Under the pieces are notes generated by a model that did no database searches, was not told the origin of the DNA, and saw nothing but the letters and a program-made list of their open reading frames with translations. From positions 1 to 64,000 of the forward strand of contig NZ_FCOM02000019.1 in assembly GCF_001544695.2 (NCBI RefSeq): DNA of 64,000 bases, read 5' to 3'. Within the stretch, counting starts at the first letter, position 1; each line of letters begins with the position of its first letter. Below, piece after piece: positions 16,225 to 25,357 of the stretch. Both the position numbers and the translations under genes were made by a program. This DNA comes from Caballeronia arvi (GTDB taxonomy: Bacteria; Pseudomonadota; Gammaproteobacteria; Burkholderiales; Burkholderiaceae).

Positions 16225-17202
16225 TTATTCCGAACTAGCTGCTTGGCGGGGCGTTCGTCGCTTCTTTTCGCGAGGCTCCGAAGCGGCCTTGACCGGCGTG
16301 AACGGCGCCTGGAAACGGCTGACCAAGAAGTCGATGAAAGCGCGAGCCCGAGCAGTCTGATTTTTCTGCCGAGGATAGTAGACGAATAAATCCGCGGACG
16401 GCAAAACGGTGTTCGGCAGCACGAGGCTCAGACGCCCGCTCTGCACGTATTTCGCCAAATCCCACTCAGAGCGAATCAAGATTCCGTGCCCCTCGAGTGC
16501 CCAGCGCAGCACGATGTCTCCATCGTTGCTCGATAGCGCCCCTTTGACCTTGATGGCCTCAGTATGGTCATTCACGATGTAGCGCCATACACCATAAGCA
16601 TCGTCATTTTGTCTGTGGATGATGCAGCGATGGTCGGCTAAATCCTCGACACGCTCGGGCGTGCCGTATTTTTCAAGATACTTTGGAGAGGCACAGAGGA
16701 ACCGACGATTGCTCATGATGCGCCGTGCGCTTAGGCGACTGTCGGGCAACTCGCCGAATCTGATGGCCATATCGAATGCACCCTCGATGAGGTCGACAGG
16801 GCGGTCCGTCACCTCAAACTGAACCTCGACGCTGGGGAAGCGCTTTGCAAATTCCGAGACGAGAGGAGCAATCGTTGTCCGGCCGAAGCCAAGCGTAGCG
16901 TTGATGCGCAGCAGGCCTTGCGGGTCGCGTTTCGCACCTGAGATTGCCTCTTCCATCTCACGCACCTGGCCAACTATCTGTGAAGCGTATTGTAGATATG
17001 TCTCGCCCTCTGGCGTGAGGCTGACGCTGCGAGTCGTCCGGTTGACCAAGCGCACTCCCAGCCGCTGCTCGATGACCCCGAGTCGCTTGGTTGCCGCGGG
17101 AGGTGAAAGGTCAAGTGCACGCGCAGCGCCGGACAGACTCCTGAGTTTAGCCAGAAGTATGAAGAATTCAAAATCCGTCGCCGTCTGAGTTTCAGTATTC
17201 AC
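16225..17202 (-). CDS. LysR-family regulator of the tartrate cluster (325 aa)
   Basis: A LysR-type transcription factor: N-terminal winged helix-turn-helix (FILLAKLRSLSGAARALDLSPPAATKRLG), then an effector-binding domain (GLLRINATLGFGRTTIAPLV). The sequence beginning ATDFEFF resembles LysR proteins found beside tartrate dehydratase genes. It is divergent from the D-tartrate dehydratase gene with about 120 bp between, the standard arrangement for LysR control, so D-tartrate or a related acid is the likely inducer. The GTG at 17202 (VNTETQTATDFE) fits the family start. The open frame runs on to 17295, but that extension is atypical. The C-terminus is basic (EKKRRTPRQ). Confidence 0.85.
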   Translation of the reverse strand: MNTETQTATDFEFFILLAKLRSLSGAARALDLSPPAATKRLGVIEQRLGVRLVNRTTRSVSLTPEGETYLQYASQIVGQVREMEEAISGAKRDPQGLLRINATLGFGRTTIAPLVSEFAKRFPSVEVQFEVTDRPVDLIEGAFDMAIRFGELPDSRLSARRIMSNRRFLCASPKYLEKYGTPERVEDLADHRCIIHRQNDDAYGVWRYIVNDHTEAIKVKGALSSNDGDIVLRWALEGHGILIRSEWDLAKYVQSGRLSLVLPNTVLPSADLFVYYPRQKNQTARARAFIDFLVSRFQAPFTPVKAASEPREKKRRTPRQAASSE

Positions 17203-17321
17203 CGGATGTGAAAAATGATGTGAATGAAAGTGCAGTTTAGCAGTGTTTTTCGAGGTTAAGCTGCGTCTCATGTTGTAGCGGTTGGGCTGCAACACCCGCC
17301 AAAAACCCTGGAGACATTGCC

Positions 17322-18488
17322 GTGAAAATCGTCGAAATCCGCGAGAAGACTATCCCCATCAGTTCCCCCATTCGTAACGCCTACATCGACTTCAGCAAGA
17401 TGACGTTGAGCCTTGTGGCCGTAATTACTGATGTCATACGAGACGGCAAGCCAGTCGTCGGCTATGGCTTCAACTCGAACGGTCGCTACGGTCAAGGCAA
17501 GTTGATGCGGGAGCGCTTCATTCCGCGCATCCTGGAAGCCGACCCCGCTTCCTTGGTGAACGATGCAGGTGACAATCTCGACCCGCACAAAATCTGGGCG
17601 ACGATGTTCACGAACGAAAAACCCGGTGGTCACGGAGAGCGTTCGGTTGCCATCGGCACCATTGACATGGCCATCTGGGACGCAGTCGCCAAGATTGAAG
17701 GCAAGCCGCTCTTCCAACTGCTTGCTGACCGTTATGGAAATGGCGAGCCAGACCGAAAGATTTTCGTGTATGCGGCGGGTGGGTACTACTATCCGGGCCA
17801 GGACCACGAGAAGCTGAAAGACGAGATGCGCAGTTACATCGACCGTGGCTACACGGTCGTGAAGAAGAAGATTGGCGGCGCTTCGCTCGACGAAGACCTG
17901 CGTCGTATCGATTCCATCCTGAGCGTGCTGCAAGACGGGCAGAAACTCGCCGTCGATGCGAACGGCCGTTTCGACCTCGACACCGCCATCCAATATGCGA
18001 AGGCTCTCTCGCAGTACGACCTGTTCTGGTACGAGGAACCGGGCGACCCGCTCGATTTCGAACTGCAAGCCACGCTGCGCAACTACTACGACAAGCCGAT
18101 GGCAACAGGTGAGGACCTGTTCTCGATGCAGGACGCTCGCAACCTCATCCGTTACGGCGGGATGCGTGCCGACCGCGACTGGCTTCAGTTCGACTGCGCG
18201 TTGAGCTACGGTCTCGTGGAATATCTGCGCACGCTCGACATGCTCCGCGAACACGGCTGGTCGCCGAGCCGATGCATTCCCCACGGCGGTCACCAGATGT
18301 CGCTGAACATCGCGGCGGGCCTGGGCCTTGGCGGCAATGAGTCTTATCCGGACTTGTTCCAGCCATACGGCGGTTTCCCTGACGGCGTTAAGGTCGACAA
18401 CGGCTACATCACCATGCCGGACCTTCCGGGCATCGGCTTCGAAGGTAAATCCGACCTCATCGTCGAGATGAAAAAGCTGTCCGCATAA
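17322..18488 (+). CDS. tarD: D(-)-tartrate dehydratase (388 aa)
   Basis: An enolase-superfamily enzyme (mandelate racemase subgroup) that dehydrates D-tartrate to oxaloacetate. It resembles the characterised Bradyrhizobium enzyme along its full length, including AYIDFSKMT, VGYGFNSNGRYGQG, and the catalytic lysine in VVKKKIGG (Lys183 here). Magnesium ligands are visible at Asp212 (VDANGRF), Glu238/239 (WYEEPGD) and Glu264 (ATGEDLF), and the catalytic His321 lies in PHGGHQMS. Length is normal for the family. It is the first gene of a plus-strand cluster with dctA and the malic enzyme, under the divergent LysR regulator. Confidence 0.93.
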   Translation: MKIVEIREKTIPISSPIRNAYIDFSKMTLSLVAVITDVIRDGKPVVGYGFNSNGRYGQGKLMRERFIPRILEADPASLVNDAGDNLDPHKIWATMFTNEKPGGHGERSVAIGTIDMAIWDAVAKIEGKPLFQLLADRYGNGEPDRKIFVYAAGGYYYPGQDHEKLKDEMRSYIDRGYTVVKKKIGGASLDEDLRRIDSILSVLQDGQKLAVDANGRFDLDTAIQYAKALSQYDLFWYEEPGDPLDFELQATLRNYYDKPMATGEDLFSMQDARNLIRYGGMRADRDWLQFDCALSYGLVEYLRTLDMLREHGWSPSRCIPHGGHQMSLNIAAGLGLGGNESYPDLFQPYGGFPDGVKVDNGYITMPDLPGIGFEGKSDLIVEMKKLSA

Positions 18489-18505
18489 GCTCGGCGGAGG
18501 CAAAA

Positions 18506-18530
18506 AGCATCGGCGGTTCTCGCCGATGCT
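18506..18530 (+). terminator. Hairpin between tartrate dehydratase and dctA
   Basis: AGCATCGGCG (18506-18515), loop GTTCT, CGCCGATGCT (18521-18530). An A-run precedes it and TTCGAC follows, so termination is probably partial. It could lower transporter expression relative to the enzyme. Confidence 0.6.
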
Positions 18531-18652
18531 TCGACTACAAAAATAAAGCAACGCAAGCGAAAAAGAGGCCGTGCTCACCACAGTGGACCTGGTCCGCTGT
18601 GGCCGCGCTCGCCTTTATTCAACGAAAAAGACGCCAGGCATAGGAGACAGAC

Positions 18653-20011
18653 ATGCTGGTATCACGAGTCAGGAAATCCCTCTCGAAGCTCTACGTTCAA
18701 GTTCTCATCGGCATCATTGCCGGTATCCTTCTCGGACATTTCTATCCGGACATCGGCTCGCAACTTAAGCCGCTGGGCGACTTGTTCATCAAACTTATTC
18801 GCATGCTGCTCGCACCGATTATCTTTGCGTCGGTAGTCGTAGGCATCGCCCGGATGAACAATCTTCACGAAGCAGGCCGCGTGGGTGTCAAAGCAGTCCT
18901 GTACTTTGAAGTGGCCTCTACCATTGCGCTGCTTGTCGGTATGGTCGTCGTGAACGTGTTCAAGCCCGGAAGCGGCATGAACATCGACCCCGCACATATC
19001 GACGGGTCGGCCATCTCGACCTATACGACTGCGGCCAAGCAGCACGGGATGCTCGACTTCTTTATGAGCATCGTTCCGAACAGTATCGTCGGCGCCTTCG
19101 CCAACGGGGAGATACTGCCCATCATCTTCTTTTCGCTGCTGCTCGCAATTTCGCTCGCTAAGCTTGGTCCTCGAACGGCGCCGTTCGTCGACATGCTCGA
19201 CATGTTCCTGCAGGGAATGTTCGGCATCGTGCGAATTGTGATGTACGTCGCTCCGATTGGTGCATTCGGCGGGATGGCTTTCACTATTGCAAAGTACGGC
19301 ATTGGCACGCTGGCATCTTTTGGTCAATTGATGCTGTGCCTGTATCTGACGTCAATCTTCTTCGTCGTCGTGGTGCTCGGCTTCGTCATGAGGATGTGCG
19401 GACTGTCGCTCTTTAAATATCTCCGCTACATCAAGGACGAAATCCTTATCACGCTCGGAACGGCGTCTACGGAGGCCGTGCTGCCGCAGATGCTCATCAA
19501 GATGGAGCGGATGGGCTGTTCGCGCCCGGTCGTCGGCATGGTGCTGCCTACCGGCTACACGTTCAATGCGGATGGAACAGCAATCTACCTGACTATGGCC
19601 GCGCTGTTCATCGCTCAAGCGATGAACGTCAATCTGACTATCTGGGACCAACTCCTTGTTCTCGGCGTCCTGCTGCTCACGTCGAAAGGCTCCGCTGGTG
19701 TTGCAGGCGCAGGCTTTGTGGCGCTTGCAGCCACGCTCGCCTCGATGCACAAGATTCCGGTAGAAGGACTCGTCCTCCTGCTTGGCGTCGACCGCTTCCT
19801 GAACGAGGCACGGGCTGTTACGAACCTTATTGGAAATGGTGTGGCGACGGTCGTTGTGGCGCGATGGGAAGGCCAACTCGATATGGATACTGCACGTGCA
19901 GTCCTGGACCGTCGAGGCGGTGGCGACGACGACGGCTTCGCGCCGCTCGACCATCCAGAAGCGGCGCCTGCAATGACCGCGCAGACCGCAGTTCGCCCGA
20001 ACGCCCACTGA
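18653..20011 (+). CDS. dctA: C4-dicarboxylate/proton symporter, DctA type (452 aa)
   Basis: A DAACS-family carrier with the expected length and repeated hydrophobic segments. Diagnostic parts are the N-terminal LYVQVLIGIIAGILLGHFYP, the Ser-rich re-entrant loop TLGTASTEAVLPQM, GYTFNADGTAIY and the LTSKGSAGVAGAGFV loop. It imports succinate, fumarate, malate and related C4 acids across the inner membrane. In this position between tartrate dehydratase and malic enzyme it presumably brings in tartrate or malate. The C-terminal tail is longer and more acidic than the core needs. The housekeeping dctA is probably elsewhere. Confidence 0.92.
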   Translation: MLVSRVRKSLSKLYVQVLIGIIAGILLGHFYPDIGSQLKPLGDLFIKLIRMLLAPIIFASVVVGIARMNNLHEAGRVGVKAVLYFEVASTIALLVGMVVVNVFKPGSGMNIDPAHIDGSAISTYTTAAKQHGMLDFFMSIVPNSIVGAFANGEILPIIFFSLLLAISLAKLGPRTAPFVDMLDMFLQGMFGIVRIVMYVAPIGAFGGMAFTIAKYGIGTLASFGQLMLCLYLTSIFFVVVVLGFVMRMCGLSLFKYLRYIKDEILITLGTASTEAVLPQMLIKMERMGCSRPVVGMVLPTGYTFNADGTAIYLTMAALFIAQAMNVNLTIWDQLLVLGVLLLTSKGSAGVAGAGFVALAATLASMHKIPVEGLVLLLGVDRFLNEARAVTNLIGNGVATVVVARWEGQLDMDTARAVLDRRGGGDDDGFAPLDHPEAAPAMTAQTAVRPNAH

Positions 20012-20082
20012 TGGCTGGCGGCCGCTCGGCTTGAGACCGCCGCCAACTCGATGTATCGCCAAACTTTCCGACGAGTTTAGAA

Positions 20083-22383
20083 ATGAACAAGCAATCCGAC
20101 AAAGCCGCGTTTCGCGAAGCAGCGCTCGACTACCACGAATTTCCTTCGCCGGGAAAGGTAGCAGTCGCACCGACCAAGCAAATGATTAACCAGCGGGACC
20201 TGTCGCTGGCATATTCACCAGGTGTCGCCTTCGCGTGTGAGGAAATCGTAGCCAATCCGCTCAATGCTGCGCGCTTCACTGCACGTGCGAATCTTGTCGG
20301 TGTCGTTTCGAACGGTACGGCTGTGCTCGGTCTCGGCGACATCGGGCCGCTGGCGTCGAAACCAGTCATGGAGGGAAAGGCGGTTCTGTTCAAAAAGTTC
20401 GCCGGCATTGACGTTTTCGACATTGAACTCAATGAGCGTGACCCTCACAAGCTCGTCGACGTGATTGCGGCGCTTGAACCGACGTTTGGCGGCATCAACT
20501 TGGAAGACATCAAAGCGCCTGACTGCTTCATCGTCGAGCGGGAGTGCCGCAAACGCATGAAAATTCCTGTTTTTCATGATGACCAGCACGGCACTGCAAT
20601 CGTCGTGGCTGCGGCCATCCAAAATGGGCTCAAGGCGATAGGCAAGGACATCAAAAAGGTTACGCTAGTCGCGTCCGGTGCTGGCGCCGCCGCGCTCGCT
20701 TGCTTGAATCTCCTGGTGGACCTTGGGCTTCCGCTCGAAAATATCTACGTCACAGATTTGGCTGGAGTGGTCTACAAAGGCCGCCGAGAACTCATGGACC
20801 GCGATAAAGAGCGGTACGCTCGCGACACGAGCGCGCGCACGCTGTCAGACGTAATCGAAGGTGCAGACATTTTCCTTGGACTGTCGGCGGGAGGCGTGCT
20901 CAAGCCGGAGATGGTCAAGCAAATGGCTGCGACGCCGCTGATTCTGGCGCTGGCAAATCCGACGCCAGAAATCCTGCCAGAAATTGCGCTCGAAGTGCGG
21001 CCAGATGCGGTGCTAGCGACGGGCCGCGCGGATTATCCGAATCAAGTCAACAACGTCTTGTGCTTTCCCTTCATCTTTCGCGGCGCTCTCGACTGCGGAG
21101 CGACCGTCATCACGAAGGAGATGGAAATCGCCGCAGTCAACGCCATCGCGGAACTCGCGCGTCAGGAGCAGAGCGACATTGTGGCCACCGCCTACGGCGT
21201 CCAGGACCTTTCGTTCGGTCCGGAATACCTTATTCCGAAACCGTTCGACCCGCGTCTCATAGTGAAGATTGCCCCGGCGGTTGCGAAGGCCGCAATGGAC
21301 TGTGGTGTTGCGACACGCCCCATTGAGGACATGGATGCGTACGTGCAGCACCTGCAACAGTTCGTCTACCACAGCGGTACGACGATGAAGCCGGTATTTC
21401 AGCTCGCGCGAAGCGTCGAGCCGGAGAAAAAACGCATAGTTTTCGCGGAAGGTGAAGAAGAGCGCGTGCTCCGTGCGGTGCAAATAGCCGTCGACGAGAA
21501 GCTAGCGACACCGATTCTTATCGGACGCCCAGCAGTCATCCAGCAGCGAATTGAGAAGTTCGGTTTGCGCCTTTTGCCAGGCAAACACTTCACAGTCGTT
21601 GATACCGACCACGACGAGCGTTATCGGGATTTTTGGCAGACCTACGCCAAACTAATGGCGAGGAAAGGCATCAGCGAGCAGATGGCGAAGCTCGAAATGC
21701 GGCGCCGGACAACGCTCATCGGCGCGATGATGGTCCGAAAGGGCTCAGCAGATGGGATGATTTGCGGCACCGTGAGTACGACACACAGGCATCTGCACTT
21801 CATTGACCAGGTTATTGGTAAGAGGGACGGGGCGAATGTCTATGCAGCAATGAACGCGCTGGTTTTACCTGGTCGGCAGGTTTTTATTGTCGATTCTCAC
21901 GTGAACGTGGACCCGACTGCGGAGCAGCTTGCAGAAATCACGCTTCTGGCGGCGGAAGAAGTGAAGCGCTTTGGTATCGTGCCGAAGGTTGCGCTTCTGT
22001 CTCATTCGAACTTCGGTACTAGCCATGCTCCCTCCGCGCAGAAAATGCGCAACGTTCTCGCAATGCTCAAGGAGCGAGCTCCTGACCTCGAGGTAGATGG
22101 TGAGATGCATGGCGACGTAGCACTGGATGCGAGACTTCGCAATGAGGTGCTTCCGGAATCAACGTTGGTTGGCGATGCGAATTTGCTGGTTCTTCCCAAC
22201 ATTGACGCTGCGAATATCTCGTACAACCTGCTGAAGGCAGCCGCAGGGAACAACATCGCCATCGGCCCCATACTGCTTGGCGCAGCAAGACCGGTGCATA
22301 TCCTCACAGCCTCTGCTACGGTCCGTCGTATCGTGAATATGACGGCGCTGCTTGTGGCGGACGCAGGCGCACTACAAACTTGA
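20083..22383 (+). CDS. maeB: NADP-dependent malic enzyme with phosphotransacetylase-like domain (766 aa)
   Basis: A MaeB-type enzyme converting malate to pyruvate, CO2 and NADPH. Residues 1-430 are the malic enzyme part, with SLAYSPGVA, GDIGPLASKPVMEGKA, DDQHGTA and the NADP-binding VASGAGAAALA. The C-terminal 330 residues are the phosphotransacetylase-like domain (KKRIVFAEGEEERVLRAV ... GVSD-like NISYNLLKAAAG), usually regulatory through acetyl-CoA. In the tartrate cluster it channels C4 acids to pyruvate. It begins 72 bp after dctA and is probably in the same operon. Confidence 0.93.
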   Translation: MNKQSDKAAFREAALDYHEFPSPGKVAVAPTKQMINQRDLSLAYSPGVAFACEEIVANPLNAARFTARANLVGVVSNGTAVLGLGDIGPLASKPVMEGKAVLFKKFAGIDVFDIELNERDPHKLVDVIAALEPTFGGINLEDIKAPDCFIVERECRKRMKIPVFHDDQHGTAIVVAAAIQNGLKAIGKDIKKVTLVASGAGAAALACLNLLVDLGLPLENIYVTDLAGVVYKGRRELMDRDKERYARDTSARTLSDVIEGADIFLGLSAGGVLKPEMVKQMAATPLILALANPTPEILPEIALEVRPDAVLATGRADYPNQVNNVLCFPFIFRGALDCGATVITKEMEIAAVNAIAELARQEQSDIVATAYGVQDLSFGPEYLIPKPFDPRLIVKIAPAVAKAAMDCGVATRPIEDMDAYVQHLQQFVYHSGTTMKPVFQLARSVEPEKKRIVFAEGEEERVLRAVQIAVDEKLATPILIGRPAVIQQRIEKFGLRLLPGKHFTVVDTDHDERYRDFWQTYAKLMARKGISEQMAKLEMRRRTTLIGAMMVRKGSADGMICGTVSTTHRHLHFIDQVIGKRDGANVYAAMNALVLPGRQVFIVDSHVNVDPTAEQLAEITLLAAEEVKRFGIVPKVALLSHSNFGTSHAPSAQKMRNVLAMLKERAPDLEVDGEMHGDVALDARLRNEVLPESTLVGDANLLVLPNIDAANISYNLLKAAAGNNIAIGPILLGAARPVHILTASATVRRIVNMTALLVADAGALQT

Positions 22384-23917
22384 ATCGAGATGAGCCGCGG
22401 CACCCGCACTTCGCCCCGCCGGCGGTAGGCCGACGGTGGGACACAAGGAATCTCACGGCGAAGGTTTGATTCGATATGGGACCGTTGATGCCGGCATACG
22501 AAGTAACGCGTTAGTAATGTGAGCGGCGGCTGTGTCTTCGCAAGCACGCACAGTGCGGGCTCAATGGAGCTAATGTCTGCCCTGAGGCCCACGCAGCCGA
22601 GGGGCGTGACGCTGCGTTCCCGTTTGGACCAGCGGCTACGGTGGGAACTATCTGTAAATCCACACTCATAGACTATCTGCGTGATGGACCGGTCACTATT
22701 GACCACCATCCACTTCGCTGCACTTAGGCGCACGCCGCGCCAGTATTGATGGGGCGCAATACGTGGGTGCTTCCGAAAACGTCGCGTTGAGTTTTCGTTC
22801 GGTCGTCGCAATTGCCTTTGCGATGCCTGCAATCGACCTGGCTCAAACGTTGGTTGCCTCATGAGGCCGAGGGCATTCACGACGCGCTAGTCCGAGAAAT
22901 GGCGGCCGATTTTCAAATCGTTATTTACCGCCTGCATCTCTTCGAACCCTCGGTCTGCCATTAGGTAGCGTAGCGCCTTGTGCGAGCGAGTATTGCTGCT
23001 GGTGGCTTCTACCCAATACATCGCCGGGTTTAATCCAGAGAGCTAGGTGATGAATCCGCCATCGAATTTGGGTCGCATTGTCTGTGCGACCGAGACGGAA
23101 CGGCGCAGCGCTTTCCGGTCAGGTATCCCACTTGGGCAAGGACGAATTGGCCCGTGCTTCCCAACGAACGGAACGCGCGGCCCAACACAGGATTGTACAA
23201 ATAGGTAAAGGTCGTCCCCAACGGAGGTAGCACCGCTGCAGCCCACGGTGTATCACTGCCTAGCCGAAATCGGAAGGGTCGCCGAGCAATTTGGTCGGCG
23301 GAATGGAAAACCCGCTGCTCACTTGGGTGGGCGAGGGGGCGCGAGATAGAAGCTCCCGCGAGCAGTAGATTTGCGTGCTGAAGTCTTCATCGCCTGCTAA
23401 CAAGCGCAGAAACTTGACGAAGCAGAAGAGCGACCGAGGGTGAAATCGCGAATTGGTGCAATGCCTATTTTGAGCGCAGCCCCAGTCTCGGCGAGCGGTT
23501 TGCCTGTCCGCGAGGAAGAATAATTGCTCCGCTTATGCTGCTTCTGTTTCGTCCCGTCAATTGTCCGAAACGTACAATTTTTTTCAGCGCCGGACAATTA
23601 TAGTTCTTCGCATCGAGATTCAAACGGCACGGAGGCGCCATCTTGAAAATCACGAAAATCTCTCTTGGCGTTTCGCCGAAAATGGAAATTATTGGTGACC
23701 TGGTTGCCGTTATCGGTAACGCAGCCTGACGCGGACGTCGTACCTCGAGAAACGCTCAATGGTTTCGCAATCGAGCGTTTCGACGTTTGGACTCGGCGCA
23801 GCTTCGGCGGTGCTGTCGCCAATAGCGTAAAGCGAATGCTTCAGCTCCCATCGCCTCATCTGTGGCGGCTGCACCGTCAGTTTGTCGTGCCTAATGCGGC
23901 CACGAAAAATGCTCACC
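22384..23917. other. Gene-poor stretch with decayed coding relics
   Basis: About 1.5 kb between malic enzyme and a LysR gene. The AraC remnant at 22587-22880 is recognisable. A minus-strand stretch at about 22890-23040 (SGLNPAMYWVEATSSN ... ALRYLMADRGF) looks once-coding but I cannot name it. The rest carries no convincing frame. Confidence 0.5.
22587..22880 (-). pseudogene. AraC-family regulator, C-terminal HTH remnant
   Basis: The minus-strand frame contains a degraded AraC/GlxA-type double helix-turn-helix domain: RFRKHPRIAPHQYWRGVRL, AAKWMVVNSDRSITQIVYECGF and TDSSHRSRWSKRE. The N-terminal sensing domain is missing, the first HTH is corrupted, and the frame runs on into unrelated antisense of the malic enzyme gene without a proper end. 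It is a dead fragment. The original may have regulated an adjacent lost operon. Confidence 0.65.
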
Positions 23918-24958
23918 ATGCCAAGAATTCAGCCTTTCGCTGACCGTTTGCTGGCACAGATGCCTCCCCTTAGAGCGCTGCGGTGCTTCGTGACGGCCGA
24001 GCGTTATGAGAGCTTCACGCAGGCCGCTGACGTTCTTTGTGTGACCCAGGCGGCGGTAAGCCGTCAAATAAAAGAGCTCGAGGATTCGTTGGACATTGCT
24101 CTTTTTGAGCGCACCGGTAGGCATATTGCGCTCACCGAAGCGGGTAAGATTTTGTACAACGCGTCTTACCTTTCCATCATGAACATCGCTGAGTCTGTCG
24201 AGGCGCTCCGTCGACAGGAGAGACGCGTACTCATCGTGTGCGTGTCTCTTGCATTCTCCGCGTTGTGGCTGGCGCCTCGGCTTGCGGCGTTCCGAAGGCA
24301 ATGTCCACAAGTGCGGCTTCATGTCGTAGTCACTGACCACTACAGAGAATTTGACGGGCTCATTGAGCCCGATGTGATAATTACAAAAAACCCGCCACGC
24401 GAAGCAGCGGAATACGCCGTCAAGGGTATTTTCCATGACATCGTGTATCCGGTGTGCAGCAAGCAGTTCTTTGAGGATAAGTTCCGCGGAAAACGTCCTT
24501 CGGCGCTCGAATTGTTGAGACACCCAATGCTGAGCCTGTCTCCGCTTGGTCGCACACACCTCGGTGAACATGTCGATTGGCGCGTGTGGCGCAATTGGTT
24601 TCAGGAAGGCGACGTCGACGAGCGGTCGGTGGCAGGAGAAAACCTCGAAAGTAACGACTATCGGCTTTTGGTTTCGCAGGCCGAAGCCGGTGAAGGAGTT
24701 TTGCTGGGATGGCATCATTTAGTACATCGCCAGGTTGAAAGCGGGCTGCTTGTAAGGCCGGCGGAAGAGTCTCTGGTTTTTCATGACAGGCACCATCATC
24801 TCGTCACGCATAGGAGCGCACTGGAGCGGACGGAATACGCTGTATTCCGAGAGTGGCTGGAGGCGGAGGTTGAGACGATGTTGTCCAGTTGGCATGAACC
24901 GTCGCACGCCCGCAAAATTGGCTCCCGCTCCGTGTCCGTTCTAGTAGATTTGTCGTGA
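23918..24958 (+). CDS. LysR-family regulator, GcvA-like (346 aa)
   Basis: A LysR-type regulator of the GcvA/AmpR branch: MPPLRALRCFVTAERYESFTQ ... VTQAAVSRQIKELE with FERTGRHIALTEAG forms the HTH domain, followed by a substrate-binding domain. The C-terminus has a His-rich patch (FHDRHHHLVTH), which is unusual. The ATG at 23918 is chosen; earlier frame starts at 23882 have no better signal. No divergent partner gene is adjacent because the upstream stretch is decayed, so its target is unclear. It may be an orphan left by deletion. Confidence 0.8.
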   Translation: MPRIQPFADRLLAQMPPLRALRCFVTAERYESFTQAADVLCVTQAAVSRQIKELEDSLDIALFERTGRHIALTEAGKILYNASYLSIMNIAESVEALRRQERRVLIVCVSLAFSALWLAPRLAAFRRQCPQVRLHVVVTDHYREFDGLIEPDVIITKNPPREAAEYAVKGIFHDIVYPVCSKQFFEDKFRGKRPSALELLRHPMLSLSPLGRTHLGEHVDWRVWRNWFQEGDVDERSVAGENLESNDYRLLVSQAEAGEGVLLGWHHLVHRQVESGLLVRPAEESLVFHDRHHHLVTHRSALERTEYAVFREWLEAEVETMLSSWHEPSHARKIGSRSVSVLVDLS

Positions 24959-25357
24959 GAAGGCGTACTCTCGTTACGCTAGCCGCAAGACTAAATGCAA
25001 AAGCAGAGCTCAAACCCATGCTTCCATGGAAGAGGTCTAAGGAGTGAGACTGGAAGACTACCGAGCTCGGATGCTGTCTGGGCAGGTCTAAATGACCTGG
25101 CTCCTGAATTGATTACAGCGCGCGCGGGCGGTAGCGTTGACCAACGCATACAATCGCTTGCCAATCGATGATACGGATGAACGAATGAGGAATCTTCCGT
25201 AGACGGCCAGTCTTTAACAATAACGTCACTGTCCGCCGAAGCGATGTGAGTTCTCATGCGACGCGCACACTGCAAATCGCGCGTTACCAGAATCTTGTTC
25301 GTGCAAGTCGCGGCGAGCTTGCGTGTGGCGTGAAGAACTCCACACGAGCTCCAAAGG
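24959..25357. other. Intergenic stretch with acetyltransferase fragment
   Basis: About 400 bp. It contains only the acetyltransferase relic described separately; the rest shows nothing recognisable. Confidence 0.5.
25044..25204 (+). pseudogene. Fragment of a Maa-like acetyltransferase 5' end
   Basis: These bases align with the first 160 bp of the acetyltransferase gene at 14565: GTG start after AAGGAG, then CGGATGCTGTCTGGGCAGGT, CCTGAATTGATTACAGCGCG and further matches up to AATCTTCCGTAG. The frame is broken by a stop right after the first 15 codons and by several indels. The remaining two thirds of the gene are absent. It is a dead partial copy about 10 kb from its intact relatives. Confidence 0.65.

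Noticed and set aside
17268..18581. 437-codon minus-strand frame opposite tartrate dehydratase
   Set aside because: Tartrate dehydratase is full length with all active-site residues; the antisense frame has no domain.
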